Part shown: piece after piece, positions 12,083 to 22,226 of the stretch
Numbering within the stretch: position 1 is the stretch's first letter
How the letters are laid out: every line of letters starts with the position of its first letter
From: Phaeophleospora eucalypticola
Taxonomy: Eukaryota; Ascomycota; Dothideomycetes; Mycosphaerellales; Mycosphaerellaceae
Direction: 5' to 3'
NCBI GenBank assembly: GCA_022814565.1
Contig: JAKLNG010000007.1
Coordinates: 558,001 to 622,000 of the forward strand
DNA length: 64,000 nt
Program-made: the position numbers and the translations under genes
Notes under the pieces: model-generated
Database searches by the model: none
Seen by the model: only the letters and a program-made list of their open reading frames with translations
What the model was told of the DNA's origin: nothing

Positions 12083-13927
12083 TCATGTCAGTTTGTTGAC
12101 GGCTTTTTGCAAGGCTCGCTTCTCGCGTCCGTCGCGCTCCAGCACCAATACCCAATCGCGAAGCTGGATGCCTTTGCCATCGACGCCGTCTTCGCGCCAA
12201 TCGCCCCACGTAGGCACCTTGATCTCTTGTTCTTTCTTTGCGGCGCCTGCTGTGGGTTCAGGCTGTGCTTTGGGTGTGGCAGTTCCGCTCCCGCCAGCAG
12301 GCTTGGCGAATCGGTTGGTGGGCATGCTGCTGGCGCCTCCGCTCATCCATGAATACCTTGCCGCCTTTTTGCCTCCCATTGCCATCATTGCGGCGGTTCG
12401 GTTGGACTGCGTGAATGACTGCGCTTCTGCGCTCTGGGCCTCCTTTGCCTTCTTGTTGAGCTCCTTCTTGCTCATCTTGGCAGGCGCTGAAGCTTCCGCG
12501 GGACCTGCACCTGGTGTGTCTGCTGGAGTTGTGGCTGCGGTGTTTGTATCATCACTGGCGGCGTTCTCGGCATTCTTCTTGCGAGCCTCTCGCTTCCTCG
12601 CCCGCTCCTTTTCTGCTTGCTTGTCGCGTTCTGCAAGCTCTCGAAGTCGAGCATTGAGCGTGCCTTGGAAAGATACTGTCTCCGTTGGTTGCGGAGTAGC
12701 ACTGTCTCCATTCGTCTGAGTCTCCCCATCGACACCATTAGTCTGGGCGTCGTTCGTACGATCCCACTGCGAACCAGTGATGTTCTCTGGCACCACGGTC
12801 TCTGTCCGCTTCTTACCCTCGCCCTCAGCAATATCGGCAAACTCTGGCGGCACGACTCTCCCATGGTCTCCATACCGCCTTGCTCGGGCCAAGCCATATG
12901 CCTCGTCTGCCAGTCCTCTTAACCTTTCGCCCGTAGCTAAGCTGATGAGCGAGAGGATGTGCTCGTACGGCACACCAGCCTCGATCATGCTCTCTGGCTT
13001 GGTTTCAACCGCAGCTATCCCCTCGGTGCCGTCTCCATTGACCATAACTTTCGTCTCATACGGTTCCGGATTGCGCACGTAAACTCCTTGCACGTCCACT
13101 CTGACTGCATTGTCTGCGGCCAAACGATGCATCCTGTTCCTAACGCAATTCCCCAGCAAAAACTGGTTGTTCAAGTGATGCTGCTCCTTCTCCGCTCGTG
13201 TCCGTGCCGCCTGCTCTCGCTTTCTCTTCTGCTCGTTCTCGATGTCCTCTTGCGACCGCGGCTGCATTCTGCCACCGTCCGGTCCATGACTGCCAAAAGA
13301 AGTGCCCTGGGTGAGCATGTTGAAGCTGTTGCTCGAGCCCATGGTGCTGGAGCCGAACGACGTAGACTGATTGGTTGCAAAGCTGTCATTCATGTGGCGG
13401 TTGTTGTACGTGTTATGTAGATAATTCTCCTCATCTTTCAGATTGATGCCGCTCATGAATAGACTGTCGTTGATATCATCGATGCCGGCCTTCTCATCTC
13501 GGTCGTCCTTGTTCGGTCGCGGGGGAGGGGGCATGTCACGGCTGCTGTTCGCCGGGGGACTCGTATGCGATGGCCGCGGCTGCGTGGGAGGTGGAGTCTG
13601 ATAGTTGTTCCACGGCACCTGCTGCGGCTGGTATGGCTGTGGAGTATTGAAGGAGCCCTGCGGCGACCCTGCAAATGATCCAGGACTGTATGGAGACTGC
13701 GCGCCTTGCTGGGCATATGGGTTGCCATACTGCATCGGCATGCCATGGGGCGAGCTCGAGTACGGCGAGGCTCCATTTGGCGACTTCGCATCGGGTGACA
13801 GGCGCGGTCGCTTGGCTGGCGGGGGAGCATATGGTGACTGGTTGTTTGCGGGCGAGCCGGCGGCCTGGTAAGGAGGATATGGCGACGGTGCCGGCTTCTG
13901 GGCGGGCGGCGACATGGAGAAAGACAT
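12083..13927 (-). CDS. TAF4: Transcription initiation factor TFIID subunit TAF4
   Basis: A single uninterrupted 614-residue frame. Residues 1-140 are rich in Pro, Ser and Gln, with a KRPR cluster that could be a nuclear signal. The conserved fungal TAF4 domain begins near residue 145 (GIDDINDSLFMSGINLKDEENYL) and includes a helix-rich, histone-fold-like part (FLLGNCVRNRMHRLA, PYEHILSLISLATGERLRGLADEAYGLARARR). The Arg/Lys/Glu-rich helix at about 430-460 is followed by the conserved end with AARYSWMSGG and IQLRDWVLVLERDGREKRAL. In TFIID, TAF4 pairs with TAF12 and is central to assembly on RNA polymerase II promoters. It diverges from YSH1 across 543 bp. Confidence 0.92.
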   Translation of the reverse strand: MSFSMSPPAQKPAPSPYPPYQAAGSPANNQSPYAPPPAKRPRLSPDAKSPNGASPYSSSPHGMPMQYGNPYAQQGAQSPYSPGSFAGSPQGSFNTPQPYQPQQVPWNNYQTPPPTQPRPSHTSPPANSSRDMPPPPRPNKDDRDEKAGIDDINDSLFMSGINLKDEENYLHNTYNNRHMNDSFATNQSTSFGSSTMGSSNSFNMLTQGTSFGSHGPDGGRMQPRSQEDIENEQKRKREQAARTRAEKEQHHLNNQFLLGNCVRNRMHRLAADNAVRVDVQGVYVRNPEPYETKVMVNGDGTEGIAAVETKPESMIEAGVPYEHILSLISLATGERLRGLADEAYGLARARRYGDHGRVVPPEFADIAEGEGKKRTETVVPENITGSQWDRTNDAQTNGVDGETQTNGDSATPQPTETVSFQGTLNARLRELAERDKQAEKERARKREARKKNAENAASDDTNTAATTPADTPGAGPAEASAPAKMSKKELNKKAKEAQSAEAQSFTQSNRTAAMMAMGGKKAARYSWMSGGASSMPTNRFAKPAGGSGTATPKAQPEPTAGAAKKEQEIKVPTWGDWREDGVDGKGIQLRDWVLVLERDGREKRALQKAVNKLT

Positions 13928-14470
13928 GCTGGCGCGCAGTCACGACCTCGCCGCCGCGCGAATGGGCGATATCGATGTCGGCGCAAGCTCGTCGACGAGC
14001 ACGCGAGGTGCGCCTCCTCACTCGATCGTTGCTGGCGCGGGCCTCATCAGGCGTCGTCTCGGTCGGCGGGGCGCAGGTGATATCGTCGGGTCGCTCAATT
14101 GGGTAATCTCGGCGGAATCGAACGTCGCGATCGCAGGTTGGGCGGTGGACGGTGGTGTTGGCGGCGGTGATGTCGAAGGCGAATGTCGAAGTAGCAGCAG
14201 CAGCGTGGAGGCTTCCATGCGACCTGACGAGTGCCGAAGAGACGGATCGTGCACGGGCCACCCGAGGATCTGACCCGCGTCCTTCGTTGCTTCGAGTTCA
14301 CTGCGACACGTCCATTCGCCTTTCCTCCATCCAACATCACCACAACCACCAACGCCGACTTCACCACTCCGCGACTTCGTCGCTTCGATATTCGCATTCT
14401 GAGCGTCAATTGGTCCTTTCTGCGCGCAACCACCTGTATCAGCGCGCCCGGCGCGCGCCTCTAGTCCAAG
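13928..14470. promoter_or_regulatory. Shared divergent promoter region of TAF4 and YSH1
   Basis: 543 bp separate the two start codons, which point away from each other. Longer frames on both strands cross this region but have no recognisable family and skewed composition. The stretch at 14310-14370 is rich in CCA/CAAC. No TATA element stands out. Promoter function is inferred from geometry only. Confidence 0.5.
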
Positions 14471-17329
14471 ATGGCCACAAAACGGCCCCATGCGGCCATG
14501 AACGCGAAGGCGGAGGACCAAGAGCCCGTTGACCCGTCAGACCAGCTGATGTTCGTCGCGCTGGGTGGCGGCAATGAGGTGGGAAGATCATGTCACATCA
14601 TTCAGTACAAGGGCAAGACGGTCATGCTGGACGCGGGTCTGCACCCTTCATATGAGGGACTGGGCCAGCTGCCGTTCTACGACAACTTCGATCTGAGCAC
14701 CGTTGACTTGCTTCTGATAACACAGTAAGTGCGCGTCTCCTTGAGTCATTGCAAGCGCATGGGGAGGAGGATGCAGACACTGCGGCAGACACCTGAGGCT
14801 TGAGATTCTCCGCGCGTTGTTTCCACATTTCCCTAACCCTCACGCTCCTTTCCTCGGGCGAAATAGCGTAGCAGTGTTCGTAGCAGCTGTATGCCACTTG
14901 TACCTTGCAGCCATCTTTCCTATCCTCTATCAGCCCTCTGCCGCAGTGTCAGCTTCAGCGTCTTCTTCCGACCCCCCGCCAGCTATAGACAGCACAGCTG
15001 CTAACACGCCTTCTCCAGTTTCCATCAAGATCATGCCGCCTCATTACCCTACGTCTTGGCCAAGACCAACTTCGAAGGCCGTGTCTACATGACACATCCC
15101 ACCAAGGCGCTCTACAAATGGACCACGCAGGATGCCGTGCGAGTCTCCAACACTCATACATCTGCTTCCACCACTGGCACCGATGCTTACGCGAGTCAAC
15201 TGTACTCAGAGCAGGACATGCTCACTTCGCTAGCCAAGATTGAGACCATCTCTTTCAATACAACACATTCTCACAATGGAATCCGCTTCACGCCGTATCC
15301 TGCTGGCCACGTCCTCGGAGCTTGCATGTACCTCATCGAGATCGCAGGCCTCAACATCCTCTTTACCGGAGACTATAGCCGGGAGAACGACCGTCATTTG
15401 ATACCTGCCGCAGTACCGAAGAACATCAAGGTCGACTGCCTTATCACCGAGTCCACCTTTGGCATCAGCACACGAACGCCTCGTCAGGAAAGAGAAAACT
15501 CGCTTATCAAGTCCATCACAACAATCCTAAATCGTGGTGGCCGAGTCCTGATGCCCACAAACGCCGTAGGAAATACTCAAGAGTTGCTGCTAATCCTCGA
15601 AGACTACTGGCAACGCCACGAGGAGTACCGGAAATTTCCCATCTATTACGCATCCGGTTTGGCGCGGAAGGTCATGGTCGTATATCAGACATACGTCGAC
15701 GACATGAATGACAATATCAAGGCAAAGTTCCAAGCAAGCGCTGCGGCAGCATCAGGAGATGGTGGCAGCGCTGGTCCTTGGGATTTCCAGTATGTCCGCG
15801 CGCTCAAGGGTGTTGATCGCTTCGAGGATGTAGGAGGTAGCATCGTCTTGGCAAGCCCTGGAATGATGCAAAATGGACCATCAAGAGCGCTTCTGGAACG
15901 ATGGGCGCCAGATCCTAAGAATGGTGTCATTGTGACTGGCTACAGTGTGGAGGGCACGATGGCCAAGACCATCATGACAGAACCAGACACCATCCCAGCT
16001 GTCACTACCAATCGTTCCGCAGCAATGACTTTGGGGAAGCGACCAGGTCTCGCAGACGGACAGGAGCAGCAGATTCCACGACGATGCACTGTGCAGGAGT
16101 TCAATTTTGCAGTCCACGTCGACGGACAAGAGAATCGCGAGTTTATTGAGGAGGTTGGCGCGCCCCACGTCATTCTAGTGCACGGTGAGAAGCACAACAT
16201 GGCGCGCCTAAAGAGTCGACTGCTCGGGTTGGGCAAGATGGAAGTGCACACGCCACAGAATTGCCAAGAGATCCGGATACCATTCAGACAGGACAAGCTG
16301 GCGCGAGTTGTTGGAAGATTGGCAAACCAGATCCAACCACCCACGCTGTTGCCTAGTCCTCCCGAATCGGACGAGAATGAGGAAGAAGACGAGGAGAGCG
16401 AGAGTAAGAAGCTGAAAGCTGAGGCTCAAGGTGCAGGTCAAGTCATGAGTGGCGTCCTGGTCCAGAACGACTTCAAGCTCTCGCTCATGGCACCAGAAGA
16501 TCTGAAAGAATACGCCGGCCTGACGACTACCACAATCGTCTGTCGACAACGCATCACTCTTGGTGCAGCAGGTGTCGACCTCATCAAATGGGCACTCGAA
16601 GGCACTTTTGGCACCGTCACAGTGCACGAACCTGCTTCTCCTCAACCCAACGGCAACTCCGAGCCCGCGGACGAAGAAGTCCCCCGCTCCGAACCTACCA
16701 TCTTCGAAGTCATGGGGGGCGCAGTCTGCGTCATCTGCAAGCCTCATGGCGAAACCGAACTGGAATGGGAAGGCAACGCCACCAACGACAGCATCGCCGA
16801 CGCCATCATGGCCGTCCTCCTCACCGTCGAAAGCTCACCGGCTGCCGTCAAGCAGAGCAGCAAATTGCATGACCACAAGCACGACCACTTCGGCGACAGC
16901 CCCGTAGAAGAGAATTCTCCTAACGGCAATTCTGCTTCCTCCACCAAGCCCCGCCGCCATCCACATGCCAACCTCTCTCCAGACGAAAAGCTCTCCCGTC
17001 TCTTCCTCTTCCTCGAATCGCAATTCGGCGGAGACGCTGTGGAGCCCGTGCGTGAGCCTCGCCTTCCGCCCACCACCACCAACGGCGCTGAAGGAGAAGA
17101 CGAATCTATGGATGAGGTTTCCGTGGAAAAGGCAGCGGCAACCGAGCTCGCCCGCCTTCATGCTTTGGGCATTCCGGTTCCGGGTGTGAAGATCTCGGTT
17201 GATAAAAGTGTTGCGACGGTTTGGTTGGAGAAGTTGGAGGTTGAGTGTGGGAATAAGACGTTGAAGGATCGGGTGAAGGCGGTTGTGGAGAGGGCTGTGG
17301 AAACTGTGGCGCCGGTCTGGCAGGGGTAG
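14471..17329 (+). CDS. YSH1: Cleavage/polyadenylation endonuclease YSH1 (CPSF73)
   Basis: Exons 14471-14724 and 15019-17329 encode 854 residues. The 294-nt intron splits the catalytic signature: splicing restores THFHQDHAASLPYVLAKTNF with the metal-binding HxHxDH at residues 85-90. Other metallo-beta-lactamase and beta-CASP motifs follow in order: PAGHVLGA, FTGDYSREND, LITESTFG, PTNAVGNTQE, ASPGMMQNGPSR and the HGEKHNMARLKSRL motif. The last 380 or so residues match the CPSF73/100 carboxy-terminal region. In the nucleus this zinc enzyme cuts pre-mRNA at the poly(A) site within the cleavage and polyadenylation factor. All visible zinc ligands are intact. The acidic stretch near residue 545 (NEEEDEESESKK) is a likely loop. 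Length is close to filamentous fungal orthologues. Confidence 0.96.
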
Positions 17330-17633
17330 GAGTGTAGAGGGGAATAGAGAGTTGGTGATTATGGAGATGGGGTTACGTAGTGTAGGGACAGTGGAGAGCG
17401 ATAGGCTGGTAGTCCATGTTTTGATATCCTATGATTCGAATTGGGCACCTCATTGTCTCATTGGCCACTCCGGTGATAGACGGGCGAGCAGGTTGAGTTT
17501 CAGGGGTTGCGCTAGATTGTCAGCTACAGAGACATCTCAACCAGAGATCGAGGTCTCAGGGGTCTGTCAGTTTGCCTATCAGCTGAGGGGAAAGGGGTGA
17601 TTCTCGAGAACTTGCGATTTCATTTCCGGCTAT
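17330..17633. other. Short convergent intergenic region
   Basis: About 0.3 kb between the 3' ends of YSH1 and the next gene. No coding signal. Confidence 0.4.
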
Positions 17634-18173
17634 CTACTTCTTGGCCTTCTTGATGCCGTTGATGTCGTAGATGTACTCCACAACGGCCTCCACGTGCTCC
17701 TTCTCTAACCAGTCGAATTTCTCGACCTTCGCCAGGTGCAGCACCTCCCGGCCCTTGGCTCCGCCGGGGAGCTCGAATTCCTCGCCGAACTGGATGTCCT
17801 CTCGAGCGAGGAGAGCATCCAGCTCAGCATCGGTAGGAGGCCGGGAGGCGCCACCCCGGCGGCGGGCGCGCTTGCTGCGGCCGCCAGCGACCTCGACGGT
17901 CTGGCGCATCTCCGCCGAGGCACCCTTCGACGTGAGCGCGAGCGCGCCCTTGGTGCCCTTGTCGTCGACGGGCGCGTCGAGATGCAGTGGCGCGCTGAGG
18001 AGGACCGGATCACGTGCGCTGAGTGATGGTGGCTTTCACATGTTAGTACGATGCATATGATAATGTAGCATGTAAGCGCTTACCTTCGAGATTGGCTTGT
18101 GATGGGCTTGGGCGTCGGCGCGCAACTGAGAGTCGCTGGCCTTGATGTCGCCGAGCGGGTCGTGCTTGCCCAT
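17634..18173 (-). CDS. Small basic protein of unknown function
   Basis: Exons 18084-18173 and 17634-18032 give 162 residues. The intron has donor GTAAGC, a CTAAC branch site and acceptor AAAG, and the join is in phase (KPISK|PPSLSARD). The protein starts MGKHDPLGDIKASDSQLRAD. A middle KRARRRGG patch could be a nuclear or nucleolar signal. It ends in an acidic helix-rich part (FGEEFELPGGAKGREVLHL, then EAVVEYIYDINGIKKAKK). I do not recognise the family. The regular splicing, codon use and conserved-looking end argue for a real gene. A tandem repeat lies just upstream of the start codon, in the presumed leader. Confidence 0.7.
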
Positions 18174-18182
18174 GTTTCTGAT

Positions 18183-18265
18183 GCTTGTGATGGTGGTGCT
18201 GAGGAGCTTGTGATGATGGCGAGGCGCTCGTGATGATTGTGAGAGGCTTGTGATGATGGTGCGAG
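18183..18265. repeat. Four imperfect 20-nt tandem repeats in a 5' leader
   Basis: Read on the minus strand, the unit contains CATCATCACAAGC or a close variant (CACCATCACAAGC, AATCATCACGAGC). Four copies lie head to tail between 10 and about 90 nt upstream of the start codon at 18173. They probably lie in the transcribed leader or core promoter. Confidence 0.75.
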
Positions 18266-19911
18266 GCGGAGCGGCTGGGTGTCAAGGAGGTGCGGTGCGA
18301 TACTGCGAGCGAGGATGGCTGCGAAGGTGGTGGTGGTGGTCGCCGCTGTTTGGTCGCCAGTTGAGGTTCGGTGCGAGGCCCATGTGTGTTGCAAGAAGCA
18401 CGGACACCAGTTCACGGGCAGCGGCAACAAGCGAGCGCTTGGGCCGCGGCAGCGGCGGCGGGGTCCTTCAAGAGCACAGCTTTTCGCCCCTCTAAATCTT
18501 TCTCTTCCTCTCAACTTCCTCTTCCTCCTTTCCCGCACTTCAATCTTCCATTCTTCTCCCACCCCTCAACACCTCAGAGCTCGCAACACTCTCTCGACCC
18601 ATTCCGCGCATACAAGACTCCTCACCAAGACCTCGACTCGACACAAACGGGGATGCTGTCCGTCTCAGTGCTCGTGCTTGACCGCCGTATTGAGTTTGAC
18701 GTGCGAGCTATCCGGCTCTTACGGGCAAGAGCGGTGGCGCTGGGTACGAGACAGCATCGGGCTCAAAGCCTCTCCGGCACCGCTAGCAATCGTCGGCGAA
18801 TGCGTACCGTAGGAGGGCCACGAGGAATGTTCGCATTTCTGCCTCCGATCGCCGCTTCTCGCTTCAGCTCAGTTGTACCCCAAGGGCGTCTGGCGGGCTC
18901 AAACTGCTAGTGCTTTCGCTTTTTCAACTCCTCATCGGAAGCACGCACTGAGTGTGGCATCATCCGAGTGGCACGGATTGCAGCTCAGCCCGATTGCCCT
19001 TTGAGCGATACTAAAAGTCGAGTTAAGGCGGTTCTGTGACAGTCCTTCGGAACGGCTGCTGGGCCGGTACGATATTGCTTGCTGTTGCTGGAGAGGAACT
19101 GGAGTTCAATACCCGCGCGCCGTCATCGAGACACCGCCATACTCGACATCACCGAACCTACCTTCGTCAGCGCCGGCTCGATCTTCGACTCTCCCGCAAT
19201 TACGCGCACTCGCGCACTCTGACCGGCACTCGCATGTATCGCCCTGCCCCATCTTCTGAGGGTGTCTGTCCAGCCGGTAGACATTCACCCTCTCTTGTGA
19301 TTGCTAACGTCTTCTAGGCCATCAGAGCCCAAGCCTTACTACTTGGTCCTGGAGGCCGTCTTCAAGTCACATTTACGCAATTCTTCGATTCTGTTCGCCG
19401 AGTCGGCACAAATGGTATCGTGGACGAGGATGGCATTTCGAATCTCTCTACGTGCAAGACTGCGCGGCTGATGATTCCATTGACAGTGGGCGAGCGAGCG
19501 ATAATTGACGTCGAGGTGCGCAGGTGAAGTGCAGGTGAGGTGAGGTGAAGTCGGCGTGAAAGTGGAGCTAGGCAACTTTACCTCACTTCTCAGGGGCGGG
19601 CTAAACCGGAAGAAGATTAGACGAAATTTCAGGACACCACCTCCAACACCACACCCTCCGTCTTGCATCGCATCTCCTCTCCCGAGATCACCCTCATCAC
19701 TTCTTTCCAACCTCCAACTCAAGGCTAACGCATCTTGGCTGTCGCCTCCAACATTGCGTACTCGCCGCGATCCTCACTTCACCCAGGCCCTAGCAAACTC
19801 AAGGACTCAAAGGATCATGCTTTTCTTTGTGCTTTGAAATTTGTGGGTCGACATTAGGACCAATTGTCTACCACACCTCTTCAGGCATCAGCATTATCCC
19901 CAAAATCCATC
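18266..19911. other. Gene-poor 1.6 kb
   Basis: Open frames here reach at most 179 codons, overlap one another in several frames and have random composition. A short direct repeat (GGTGAAGTGCAGGTGAGGTGAGGTGAAG) sits near 19525-19555. The last part should be the promoter of the gene starting at 19912. No RNA gene was recognised. Confidence 0.4.
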
Positions 19912-20898
19912 ATGACTTCCTTTCTCGGACTTATCAACCGGCTTCTACCATTTGCCACACCCGGAACGCCGCTGATACAGGACCTCGTCCATCTTGGCGT
20001 AATATGCGCTCTACTCTACTACGCACCGCAAATACAGGACTGGCTGCAGACACGCAATCGTCGTTTAGATCAAGCAGAAACACCGCAACATGCTCAGCAA
20101 GCGGAAGCTGCCGGCGAAGCTGACCAGGACGCCAACTTCCACGCGCCCGCCAACCACGACGGAAATCAAGACCAGCGAGCCTTCGAGGTAGAGGCAGACC
20201 GCCACGACGACGGCCCAGACAACGACGACTTCCGTGCTTTCCAGCAACAGCAACGGCAAGAAAACGATGACGGCGCTCCCGGCCCAGCAAACCCCGCTGC
20301 CGCAACGGCAGCCCAACAACGCAACGTCGGCGCCAAAAAGGCCAAATCCCTCGCTCGTCGCGATCAACGAAGAGCTTACCACGAGTTCCAACGAGCCCAA
20401 GGCGAAGCGCAACGAGCCCGCGACGCAGAAGGCGCCGCAGAACGGGAAGCAGCGCAAGCGGCAGAGCGGGAGCGTCGCAAAGCCGCCGAAGCGAAACTCG
20501 AAACGAAGAAAGCGCGGGAGAGGGAGCAGAAGCGCGAACAGGAGCGTCGAGAGCGAGAACAAGAAATCTCGCGACGGGAGACGGCGGTGGCGATTGTGAG
20601 GCGGGAGTTGGAGGAGCGGAGGATGAGTAATTTGTTTGAGGTGGCGAGAACGGTGGGTGGGGATGCGGACGATGTTTGGGTGGAGAGGATGGTGGATGCG
20701 AATGGATTGCTTGGGCGAGGGGCGGACGGAGCTGTGACGATGGTTACGAGTACTGGATGGGTGGTTAATGTGACGAGGGAGGACATGCTGGAGGTGTATA
20801 GGAAGGCTGCGGAGGGTGGGCTTGGGGATGAGAACGGGAAGATTGGGTTTGAGAAGTTGGGTCGGATGTTGCAGGATGTTTTACGAAGCGGTTCTTGA
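19912..20898 (+). CDS. Membrane-anchored coiled-coil protein, unknown function
   Basis: ATG 19912 (MTSFLGLINRLLPF) is preferred over 19864 because the hydrophobic segment follows directly; it gives 328 residues. Residues about 20-45 form one membrane helix (LIQDLVHLGVICALLYYA). An acidic Gln/Asp-rich linker follows, then a long Arg/Glu/Ala helix (about residues 150-255) that should form a coiled coil, beginning AKSLARRDQRRAYHEFQRAQG. The last 75 residues are globular (SNLFEVARTVGGDADDVWVERM, VTREDMLEVYRKAAEGGLG). The overall plan resembles ER-anchored adaptor proteins such as DDRGK1, but I see no decisive motif and do not assign that name. The gene has no intron. Confidence 0.75.
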   Translation: MTSFLGLINRLLPFATPGTPLIQDLVHLGVICALLYYAPQIQDWLQTRNRRLDQAETPQHAQQAEAAGEADQDANFHAPANHDGNQDQRAFEVEADRHDDGPDNDDFRAFQQQQRQENDDGAPGPANPAAATAAQQRNVGAKKAKSLARRDQRRAYHEFQRAQGEAQRARDAEGAAEREAAQAAERERRKAAEAKLETKKAREREQKREQERREREQEISRRETAVAIVRRELEERRMSNLFEVARTVGGDADDVWVERMVDANGLLGRGADGAVTMVTSTGWVVNVTREDMLEVYRKAAEGGLGDENGKIGFEKLGRMLQDVLRSGS

Positions 20899-21202
20899 GT
20901 TCTATCCGTCTAATGAATTTGCAATGCGAGTATCATCAAGCTGGAATATCTGCGCTATGGTCCACTTAGCATGTCTCGACCGCCGCAGTTTGGGTCGCTC
21001 TTCCGTCATGCCAGCGCTCCATCAATCGCCCAAAACCAAAACAAGACACTGCGCCTGCTCCCTCAAAGCCTTAAGCCGTAAGCCCTTCCCAATGCGATGG
21101 TACTCCACTCCTGGAGCGATGCCAAAGAAGAAAAACAACATCCATACCCTGATCCACCCTCGCGCTCATCCTGATCCGTACTCGCACCGCACCTCGTCCC
21201 AA

Positions 21203-22226
21203 TCACAAAAGGCTGCGCAAACCGCGAGCCTGACGCTTGGTGTCTCTCGCAATCGCCGCATCACCTCGGTCCTTCTCGTGCTTCCGCTTCACAAGCGCCT
21301 CCAGTGTAAGCTTCCGCTCCAGGGCCTGCTTATCCTTTTCCTTCTTCGCATGAAGGACTTGCTTCGCCTTGATCCTCTCTTCCTCCTGGTACTTGGCACG
21401 GCCTGGCCCATCCAGGATGATCTTCTCCATCTTTTTGGCTCTCTCTCGCAGCTCATTAGGGTCGTGGGTCGTGGACCCATAGATGCGGACTCGGACCTTG
21501 ACTGGCAGCACCTCTGGGCCGATAGCCTTGTATTCGTCCTCAACACGCTTGAGATCTTCCATTCGGAAAGCGCGATTGTGGTTGACACTTTGGTATATGT
21601 CGAACGAAAGATCCTTGAGGCCTTTGAAGCCCTGAGGCGCTTTCCTTCGAAGTATGGACCAAATAAGCGAGAGATTTCCTCCGAGAATTGCAGCGACTCG
21701 ATGGCCCGTCGCTGAGTTGGCATGAGCGACTTGAAGAACTCTTCGGTGTGATCAAATTCAAGAACGTGGAACGTGTTTGCGGCATAGGGAATCAACGCAG
21801 CTTCCTGGTATATCTGGCGAGAGCAGCGTAGCAGCGCAACGTCGAGGTGTGCAAGATTGGAGTCGCGATTGGAGTCACAGAGTCTGAGGTTGGAGGCTCG
21901 ACGACCAGACCCAGCCATAGTCCATTCGTGCTCTCTGCATATCGTAACTCTCGGCTTGGATTTCGTTGCGCGCGGAGCCCAGTGGTCAGTGATGTGCAAG
22001 GTGCAACCGCCGAGTGCGTACTCATAGATAATGTTGCGGATCTCTGAAGGGAGTCGTAGGAAGGCAGACTTTTCTGCGTTCTCCCGGGAGCTAAAGTTAT
22101 TAGCCTGCAATCCCGAACAACCACTATGCGAGAATCGTACATCTTCTTCATCGCCGGCGAAGCTTTCTTCAAGTTGAGCAGCCTCGAAGGCCGAGTCCGA
22201 CCTTTAGGTGGGTTGTTGTTGGCCAT
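21203..22226 (-). pseudogene. F-box-like / DUF7730-type protein, reading frame broken
   Basis: Exon 1 is 22141-22226 (MANNNPPKGRTRPSRLLNL). A 50-nt intron with a GCTAATAAC branch site leads to exon 2 at 22090, which opens with the F-box-like LRLPSEIRNIIYEYALGG. That frame is convincing to about 21650. The homologous sequence then continues in another frame: GFKGLKDLSFDIYQSVNHN, then MEDLKRVEDEYKAIGPEVLPV, to the stop at 21203. The shift lies near 21646 (plus-strand TTCCTTCGAAG). One missing base would join the two parts. A nonstandard 53-nt intron (GTCGCT...GAAG) is the only splice alternative I found, and its signals are weak. Family members are thought to be adaptor-like, function unknown. 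It may be a young pseudogene or a sequencing error. Confidence 0.6.

Noticed and set aside
14725..15018. Open frame inside the YSH1 intron
   Set aside because: Removing the segment restores the HxHxDH catalytic motif exactly, so it is intronic.
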